From an uncultured Erythrobacter sp. (GTDB taxonomy: Bacteria > Pseudomonadota > Alphaproteobacteria > Sphingomonadales > Sphingomonadaceae), in NCBI GenBank assembly GCA_947258465.1, contig CAMYIQ010000099.1:1-11134 (forward strand): a stretch of DNA of 11,134 nt, given 5' to 3'. A program made the position numbers and the translations under genes. Shown here piece after piece: positions 6,615 through 11,134 of this stretch. Position 1 is the stretch's first letter. Each line of letters opens with the position of its first letter. Below the pieces are notes generated by a model that saw nothing but the letters and a program-made list of their open reading frames with translations, was not told the DNA's origin and searched no databases.

Positions 6615-7859
6615 TCATGCCGCAAACAGCTCCAACTGCTCGGTCTTGGGCGCGACCAGGCGGCGTAGGTCGGCGCGATCGGTCAGCAGCACGGGACGCC
6701 AGTCCACGGTGCAGATGAAGGGCCGGACCTTGGTGATCGACAGCGTCAGCCGCGCCACATCGTCGAGCCGCAAGGCGCGATGGCGGCGGCTGGCAAGGAT
6801 CTTGCCCACTGCCTTCACGCCGAGACCCGGCACCCGCAGCATCTGTTCTTTCGAGGCGCGGTTGACGTCGACCGGAAATTGTTCGCGAAACTTCAAAGCC
6901 CAGGCGAGCTTGGGATCGATGTCGAGCGGCAAATTTCCGTCCGCTTCGGTCGCCTGCATCACTTCATCCGGCCTATAGCCGTAGAAGCGCATCAGCCAGT
7001 CCGACTGATAGAGTCGGTGTTCGCGGATCAGCGGCGGGCGCTTCAGCGGCAGCACCGCGCTGGCATCGGGAATGGGCGAAAAAGCGCTGTAATAGACGCG
7101 GCGCAGCTTGAAACTGTCGTACAGACGGCTTGCCTTGCCCACGATATCGCTATCGGTCGCGGCATCGGCGCCGACGATCATCTGGGTCGACTGGCCAGCG
7201 GGCGCGAAACGCGGGGCATGCTTGAAGCGCTTCTTTGCATCTTTGGCTTCGACAAGATCGGCCTTCACCTTGCCCATGGCGCCTTCGATCTGTGCAGCGT
7301 TCTTGTCGGGCGCGAGGCGGTTGAGGCCGCTATCTGTCGGCAGCTCGACATTGATCGATACGCGGTCGGCATAGAGACCGGCCTGATGGACGATTTCCGG
7401 ATCCGCCTCGGGAATGGTCTTCAGGTGGATATAGCCATGAAAATCATGTTCTTCCCGCAGGATACGCGCGACTTCTACCAATTGCTCCATCGTGTGGTTC
7501 GAGCTTTTCACGATGCCCGAAGAGAGGAACAGCCCTTCGATATAATTGCGCCGGTAGAAGGCCAGTGTGAGATCGACCACTTCCTGCGGCGTAAACCGTG
7601 CCCGAGCCACGTTCGAGCTTTTGCGGTTCACGCAGTAATGACAATCGAAAATGCAGTGATTGGTCAGCAGGATTTTAAGCAGCGAGATGCAGCGTCCATC
7701 GGGCGCATAGGCGTGGCAAATGCCCATCCCTTCGGTCGAACCGATCCCCTTGCCGCCCATCGAATTGCGCTTCGCCGTGCCCGAAGACGCGCAGGATGCA
7801 TCGTATTTCGCGGCATCTGCGAGGATTTCGAGCTTTTGAAGGACAGTTCGCGCGGCCAT
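6615..7859 (-). CDS. Putative DNA modification/repair radical-SAM protein (TIGR03916 type)
   Basis: A 414-residue radical-SAM protein of the family that is encoded next to TIGR03915/UdgX proteins. KLEILADAAKYDASCASSG near the N-terminus is typical of the family. The iron-sulfur motif CIFDCHYC places cysteines at 69, 73 and 76 (CxxxCxxC). A helix-hairpin-helix DNA-binding region lies at about residues 330-372 (VNRASKEQMLRVPGLGVKAVGKIL). The protein ends in EQLELFAA, whose QLELF fits the bacterial beta-clamp-binding consensus QL(S/D)LF. The chemistry is not known for the family; a repair or base-modification reaction is inferred from context. I start at ATG 7859: it has AAGGA just upstream and begins at the family's usual N-terminus, whereas an ATG at 7907 would put the promoter and LexA box inside the coding region. 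It is the first gene of the udgX-dnaE2 run. Confidence 0.92.
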   Translation of the reverse strand: MAARTVLQKLEILADAAKYDASCASSGTAKRNSMGGKGIGSTEGMGICHAYAPDGRCISLLKILLTNHCIFDCHYCVNRKSSNVARARFTPQEVVDLTLAFYRRNYIEGLFLSSGIVKSSNHTMEQLVEVARILREEHDFHGYIHLKTIPEADPEIVHQAGLYADRVSINVELPTDSGLNRLAPDKNAAQIEGAMGKVKADLVEAKDAKKRFKHAPRFAPAGQSTQMIVGADAATDSDIVGKASRLYDSFKLRRVYYSAFSPIPDASAVLPLKRPPLIREHRLYQSDWLMRFYGYRPDEVMQATEADGNLPLDIDPKLAWALKFREQFPVDVNRASKEQMLRVPGLGVKAVGKILASRRHRALRLDDVARLTLSITKVRPFICTVDWRPVLLTDRADLRRLVAPKTEQLELFAA

Positions 7860-7894
7860 TCGTTCCTTATATGTTCCACTCAGCCTTCCGCCAA
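7859..7894 (-). promoter_or_regulatory. Probable sigma-70 promoter giving a leaderless transcript
   Basis: On the minus strand TTGGCG (7894-7889) and TATAAG (7871-7866) are separated by exactly 17 bases and match the -35 and -10 consensus at 4/6 and 5/6. Counting from the -10, the start of transcription falls on 7859, the A of the radical-SAM ATG. A perfect TTGACA lies directly upstream (7900-7895) but would need a poor -10 (GAACAT, 18-bp spacer) and would leave only a few bases of leader. Either choice puts the LexA box over the core promoter. Confidence 0.55.
7862..7876 (-). promoter_or_regulatory. LexA (SOS) box
   Basis: GTTC-CTTATAT-GTTC, an exact match to the alphaproteobacterial LexA operator GTTC-N7-GTTC (on the minus strand GAAC-ATATAAG-GAAC). 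It ends two bases before the radical-SAM start codon and covers the likely -10 element. LexA bound here would block the promoter of the radical-SAM/udgX/dnaE2 unit, releasing it on DNA damage. This agrees with the known SOS control of dnaE2 cassettes in alphaproteobacteria. Confidence 0.82.
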
Positions 7895-8052
7895 TGTCAA
7901 ATGACAAAGGATGGAACTTTTGGTGGATTTATGCATAGTGATCGTACGGACCGGGCCCCTCTGGCGAGCGTCTATATGCTCGTGATGTCGGACGTACGTA
8001 ACGTCGGCGGCCCGCTCTCTCTCTTACGCGATCGTCGGCATACCTACATCTT

Positions 8053-8068
8053 GCGACCATCTGGTCGC
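8053..8068 (+). promoter_or_regulatory. Small hairpin in the carbonic anhydrase leader
   Basis: A perfect 6-bp stem with a four-base loop, GCGACC-ATCT-GGTCGC, ends six bases before the GGAG (8075-8078) that serves the ATG at 8085. It may protect the 5' end of the mRNA or mark an operator. It has no U-tract, so it is not a terminator. Confidence 0.4.
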
Positions 8069-8084
8069 CTGTCTGGAGTATGCA

Positions 8085-8807
8085 ATGAAGTATCTCACAT
8101 CCCTTACCATCCTCGGCCTTGCCGCCGCGCCTCTTGCTGCGGCGGAAAAGGACTGGAACTTCGGTGACGGCACCAGCCCCGAACGTTGGGCCAGCGTGAA
8201 CGCAGCCTATGCGCTGTGCGATGCCGGCCTCAACCAGTCACCCATCGATCTCGGCACACCCAATGCCCGCGGCGATGTCCAGCTCGATACCAATTTCGGC
8301 GATGCCAACGGCACTATCGCGCTTGGCGAAGAAAAGGTGCAGGTCGACTTCGCAGCCGGGCTCGGCATGAATTCGGGCGGCAAGCAATTCAACCTCATTC
8401 AGGTGCATTTCCATACGCCGGCCGAACATGCGGTCGACGGCGAACGCTATCCGCTGGTGGCGCATTTCGTGCATGCCACCGAGGCTGGTGAACTGGGCGT
8501 GCTGGGCGTGATGTTCGAGGAAGGCGCGGCCAATCCAGCGCTGACCACGATCGTCGACGGTGTCGGCAAGGGCAAGGGAACTGCCGTGTCTTTCGACGTG
8601 AACGACATGGTCCCCGAAGAGCTCGACGTCTATCGCTATATGGGTTCTCTCACCACGCCGCCGTGCAGCGAAGGTGTGAACTGGCATGTCGCCGAAGCGC
8701 CGATGACCGCCAGTGCCGAACAGATCGCCGCGATAGAAGCCAATCTTGGCCCCAGCGCCCGCTCTTTGCAGCCGCTCGGCACCCGCCTGCTCGTCGCGCC
8801 GGAATAA
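8085..8807 (+). CDS. Periplasmic alpha-carbonic anhydrase
   Basis: A 240-residue zinc enzyme for the reversible hydration of CO2 to bicarbonate, exported by a signal peptide (MKYLTSLTILGLAAAPLAAA, probable cleavage before E21). Alpha-class motifs are clear: QSPIDL at 51-56, the zinc ligands H108 and H110 in IQVHFHTPAEH with the third ligand H127 in AHFVH, the supporting glutamate E114, and GSLTTPPCSEG at 187-197 with the gate-keeper threonine T190. C45 and C194 are placed for the usual disulfide. Where the family usually has NxGH with the proton-shuttle histidine (His64 of human CA II), this protein reads ALGEEKVQVDF, so the shuttle appears to be replaced, probably by E83. The start is supported by GGAG six bases upstream. 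The gene stands alone on the plus strand between the two halves of the mutagenesis module. Confidence 0.96.
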   Translation: MKYLTSLTILGLAAAPLAAAEKDWNFGDGTSPERWASVNAAYALCDAGLNQSPIDLGTPNARGDVQLDTNFGDANGTIALGEEKVQVDFAAGLGMNSGGKQFNLIQVHFHTPAEHAVDGERYPLVAHFVHATEAGELGVLGVMFEEGAANPALTTIVDGVGKGKGTAVSFDVNDMVPEELDVYRYMGSLTTPPCSEGVNWHVAEAPMTASAEQIAAIEANLGPSARSLQPLGTRLLVAPE

Positions 8808-8813
8808 GTGCTC

Positions 8814-8842
8814 TGCCACCCGGCCCAGGCGGTCGGGTGGCA
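8814..8842. terminator. Shared hairpin terminator between convergent genes
   Basis: TGCCACCCG (8814-8822) pairs perfectly with CGGGTGGCA (8834-8842) around an 11-base loop. It lies in the 43-bp gap between the carbonic anhydrase stop and the imuB stop. On the plus strand it is followed by CTTTC, a weak U-tract. On the minus strand no U-run follows. It most likely ends carbonic anhydrase transcription and may also stop or stabilise the imuB mRNA. Confidence 0.65.
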
Positions 8843-8850
8843 CTTTCCCG

Positions 8851-10425
8851 TCAGGCGTATAGCCCCTGCAGATACCAGTCGGGCGGACCGCCGCGCCCGT
8901 CGCCGATGATACCCAGGCGGTAAATCCAGTAACGTCGGCCTTTCTCGTCCTCGATCCGGTAATAGTCGCGCGACCGTGCGCCTCCCCGCTCGCGCCACCA
9001 TTCGGGTGCGATACGCTCGGGCCCCTCGACCCGCGCGACTTCATGGACCTGTCCCCGCCAGCGGAAACGCTGCGGGTAGCCGTCAGGCGTCGCATACAGC
9101 ACCGCGATTTTCTCCGGAGTGTCGAGCAGCGAGAGCGGCCGCGCATAACAGGTGCGTTGTTTTCGCAAAGCAGGCTCAGGGGTGAGCGGCGGCTGCCACC
9201 GCTGCGCCCGCTCGGGGATATGGCTGCCGAACGGCACCGGACGGCTGATCGCCTGCGCACCGAGCCGTACCGTCAGCCTGTCGACACAGGCCGCAAGACT
9301 GGTTCCACGGCTTTCCGTCGCTGCCTCGATATCGGATTGTTCCAGCGCCATTGGTTCAGCCCAGCTGGCGCGCAGGCGCAGCATTTCGATCCCGAAGCCA
9401 GCATCTATATCGTCGAGACGGACGGCGAAGAGCCGCACGATATGCTCTGGATCGCGCGTGGCCTCGGCCATTTCAAGGCGGCGAACCACCACCTCGCCAT
9501 CCACGCGCCACAACCCCAGCTCGAGCCGCCGCGCGCCCTGCCCTTGTCCCTCGAGATCGCGTGCCATGTCTTCGGCGAGGTCGGCGACCACCCGGTCGAG
9601 CAATTGACGATGCCGGATCGGCTCGACCAGGCGGCGCTGAACCAGCGGCACTTGTTGCGGGATCACCGGCAATAGCGGCTCGGGTACACGCCCGAGCAGT
9701 TGGTCGAGCCGGATCAGGGGGTTGGCGGCAGGCGATTTGCGATTGCGAAAGCGCCTCTGGATCGCATCGCGGCCGATAGTGGCAATTTCGCCCAGGCGCT
9801 TGAGCCCGAGGCGGCGCAGAACGGTCAGCACATCCTGATCGAGCCGCAGCGCAGCAACTGGCAGGTCGGCCAGGGCACGCTCGATCGCCTCGTCCTTCTC
9901 GACGATTGCCCTATCCGGTCCGAAATGGGCCATGGCCCAGGCTGTACCGGCGGTTGGGGCGATGGCGGCACGAATGGTCAACCGCCGCCTGGCGAAGGCT
10001 TCGTACACATCGTCCAGCAGACGTTCCTCGCCACCGAACAGATGCGGTACTGCGGTCACATCGACCAACAGGCCATCGGGTACATCGAGTGCAGACCAAG
10101 GGCCCCAACGCTGAACCCAAACGGCGAGATGCTCGAGAAAGAACAGATCGCCGGCCGGATCGCTCGGCGCGGTGACGATTGCGGGGCACAATGCGCGCAC
10201 ATCGGCAAGCATCATACCCTTAACCGCACCAGCGGCGGCCGCAGCACGATTGACCGCTTCGATTCGGGGGCCATGCGCATGATCCGTAATCAGGACGAAA
10301 GGCCCGTCCCGAACGGCCTCTGCCTTCCCCCCATTGTCCAGTCGGCAGCGATCCATGGCCAGCGCGGGCAGCCAGATCGACAGGATGCGGCGGGAACGCG
10401 ATACGCCCGCAGGCTGCGCGCTCAT
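8851..10425 (-). CDS. imuB: ImuB, inactive Y-family polymerase homologue of the SOS mutasome
   Basis: A 524-residue Y-family-like protein that acts as a scaffold, linking the sliding clamp, ImuA and DnaE2 during translesion synthesis. RRILSIWLPALAMDRCR at the N-terminus stands where active Y-family enzymes have the DxDxF metal motif; tryptophan and leucine replace the acidic residues. DVTAVPHLFGGEERL at about 122-136 replaces the SxDE catalytic motif. A helix-hairpin-helix segment follows at about 195-225, then the little-finger-like region and the family's C-terminal block (SHIPERAQRW, RPLSLLDTPEKI, DYYRIEDEKGRRYWIYR, GLYA end). ATG 10425 overlaps the imuA stop as ATGA, the usual coupled arrangement; an ATG three codons upstream (10434) is an equal alternative, and neither has a clear Shine-Dalgarno. 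The gene converges on the carbonic anhydrase gene. Confidence 0.95.
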   Translation of the reverse strand: MSAQPAGVSRSRRILSIWLPALAMDRCRLDNGGKAEAVRDGPFVLITDHAHGPRIEAVNRAAAAAGAVKGMMLADVRALCPAIVTAPSDPAGDLFFLEHLAVWVQRWGPWSALDVPDGLLVDVTAVPHLFGGEERLLDDVYEAFARRRLTIRAAIAPTAGTAWAMAHFGPDRAIVEKDEAIERALADLPVAALRLDQDVLTVLRRLGLKRLGEIATIGRDAIQRRFRNRKSPAANPLIRLDQLLGRVPEPLLPVIPQQVPLVQRRLVEPIRHRQLLDRVVADLAEDMARDLEGQGQGARRLELGLWRVDGEVVVRRLEMAEATRDPEHIVRLFAVRLDDIDAGFGIEMLRLRASWAEPMALEQSDIEAATESRGTSLAACVDRLTVRLGAQAISRPVPFGSHIPERAQRWQPPLTPEPALRKQRTCYARPLSLLDTPEKIAVLYATPDGYPQRFRWRGQVHEVARVEGPERIAPEWWRERGGARSRDYYRIEDEKGRRYWIYRLGIIGDGRGGPPDWYLQGLYA

Positions 10426-11132
10426 GTACGCCATGACGAGTGCCGCAAGCGCAATCCCGCCGTCCAGTTCGCGGCCGCTTCGTATGCTTCGCGCTGCACT
10501 CTGCCCGCTATCAGCCTGCCCTGCTCTTCACCCAGCACCCATTCGCCCGGCGCATGCAAGCGCGCGCGGAACAGCTCTGCCCGCCAACGCGGCGCTCCGG
10601 GGGCCTGACCGTTCCAGCGCGGGGCAGGCGATGGGGCCGGAGACACCTCCCACCGCATCCGGGCGGAGGAAAGATCGCGTACCGCATCCAGTCTCACGAG
10701 AAACAGGGGTACGCCATGCTTTTCGCTCGTCAGCGTCAGGCGGCGCGAAGCAGTGAAATCGAGCGCTTTGGGATTGCCGACGATTTCCCCGATCACAAAA
10801 GCGAGTTCGCGGCAGCGCAGCCCTTCCTCGATGGCGAAGAGAGCATCTTCCGCCTTGTCCGCCCATACATGGACGATCCGCGCCTGCAGGTCTTCGGGCA
10901 GACCCGCGCGGTACGGGCGGCCAACGCGCCGTGCCGCTTCGCGTGTCTGGACCCACAGCACACTACGCCGGTCATGCGCTTCGCAAGCCTCGGCGCGTGG
11001 AAGGCTGCGCCAATCGTCCAGCGCCAAGCTCAGGGCGAATCCTGCCCCTGCCCCCTCGCGCGAGGAGGCGAAAATCTCGCTGTGCAGCATGATGCCCTGT
11101 CTTGCCGGCTTCGATCGCCATGATCGCCAGCA
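10422..11132 (-). CDS. imuA: ImuA, SOS mutasome accessory protein, N-terminus outside window
   Basis: RecA/SulA-like partner of ImuB and DnaE2. About 236 codons are visible. MLHSEIFASS corresponds to the LHExFA motif that normally follows the first part of the family. SVLWVQTREA, ALDFTASRRLTLTSEKHG, PLFLVRLDA, ARMRWEVSPAPSPAP and NGQAPGAPRWRAELFRAR follow in the usual ImuA order. The frame is open to base 11132 without a stop, so ATG 11090 (weak AGGG upstream) is probably internal and the gene most likely starts to the right of the window; its promoter, where a LexA box would be expected, cannot be seen. It ends in TGA overlapping the imuB start. Confidence 0.88.
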   Translation of the reverse strand, partial: CWRSWRSKPARQGIMLHSEIFASSREGAGAGFALSLALDDWRSLPRAEACEAHDRRSVLWVQTREAARRVGRPYRAGLPEDLQARIVHVWADKAEDALFAIEEGLRCRELAFVIGEIVGNPKALDFTASRRLTLTSEKHGVPLFLVRLDAVRDLSSARMRWEVSPAPSPAPRWNGQAPGAPRWRAELFRARLHAPGEWVLGEEQGRLIAGRVQREAYEAAANWTAGLRLRHSSWRT

Positions 11133-11134
11133 AG

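Larger units (their letters stand above)
7860..8084. other. Divergent intergenic region between the SOS unit and the carbonic anhydrase gene
   Basis: These 225 bases hold the LexA-controlled promoter on the left. Further right are three small dyads: TGTCA-AA-TGACA (7895-7906), GACGT-N5-ACGTC (7991-8005) and GCGACC-ATCT-GGTCGC (8053-8068). A short open frame crosses the region on the plus strand but shows no protein-like composition. I see no convincing sigma-70 promoter for the carbonic anhydrase gene. Confidence 0.5.

Noticed and set aside
7895..7900. Perfect TTGACA on the minus strand as the -35 of the radical-SAM promoter
   Set aside because: It is 23 bp from TATAAG, too far. The adjoining TTGGCG has the correct 17-bp spacing, so TTGACA is kept only as an alternative with a weak -10.
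6780..7904. Plus-strand open frame of about 374 codons opposite the radical-SAM gene
   Set aside because: It mirrors the radical-SAM coding sequence and has no ribosome site or recognisable motif.
7860..7907. Upstream ATG (7907) as the radical-SAM start
   Set aside because: It would put the promoter and LexA box inside the coding sequence, and the family-like N-terminus begins at the ATG at 7859.
7913..7917. GGAAC as the -35 of a sigma-EcfG general-stress promoter for the carbonic anhydrase
   Set aside because: No CGTT-like -10 follows at 16-17 bases, so the motif stands alone.
8238..9260. Minus-strand open frame of about 340 codons across the carbonic anhydrase and the imuB end
   Set aside because: It runs opposite the carbonic anhydrase and out of frame with imuB, crosses the terminator hairpin, and shows no protein-like pattern.

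Overview
The window is high-GC and densely coded. It reads as an alphaproteobacterium, most likely Sphingomonadales (Erythrobacteraceae/Sphingomonadaceae type). The reasons are the imuA-imuB-dnaE2 mutagenesis genes, a GTTC-N7-GTTC LexA box of the alphaproteobacterial kind, and three families of short palindromic repeats whose motifs (CCCGGA-N5-TCCGGG, CCCCTCCCC...GGGGAGGGG, TCGAGCGCAGTCGA) are familiar from these genomes. The taxonomic call rests on recalled family resemblance, not on a database search.

Layout. At the left edge is the 3' part of a plus-strand gene for a META/HslJ-like protein (2-460). It runs convergently, with overlapping stop codons, into an extensin-like-C / M15-type protein (457-1182, minus). 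Next on the minus strand come a possible 44-residue ORF (1179-1313), the error-prone polymerase dnaE2/imuC (1324-5055), a UdgX-type uracil-DNA cross-linking protein with a fused N-terminal TIGR03915-like domain (5057-6523), and its partner radical-SAM protein (6615-7859). These look like one transcription unit, read right to left, starting at a promoter at 7859-7894 that contains a perfect LexA box (7862-7876). On the plus strand, divergent from this unit, is a periplasmic alpha-carbonic anhydrase (8085-8807). It converges on imuB (8851-10425, minus), which overlaps imuA (10422 to the right edge, N-terminus missing).

How the genes work together. ImuA, ImuB and DnaE2 (ImuC) form the SOS-induced translesion mutasome. 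The radical-SAM/UdgX pair travels with that cassette and adds uracil recognition. UdgX homologues excise uracil and stay covalently attached to the abasic site. The radical-SAM protein ends in QLELF, which matches the beta-clamp-binding consensus, so the pair may act at the same clamp as the polymerase. The carbonic anhydrase gene separates the two halves of the module and seems unrelated to it.

Most interesting points: (1) the LexA box sits on a -10 element placed so that transcription would begin at the A of the radical-SAM start codon, giving a leaderless SOS transcript; (2) two unrelated palindromic repeats lie in frame inside dnaE2 and are translated as extra loops; (3) a third palindrome lies just upstream of udgX and would mislead start-codon prediction; (4) the radical-SAM protein carries a C-terminal clamp motif; (5) the carbonic anhydrase appears to lack the usual proton-shuttle histidine.
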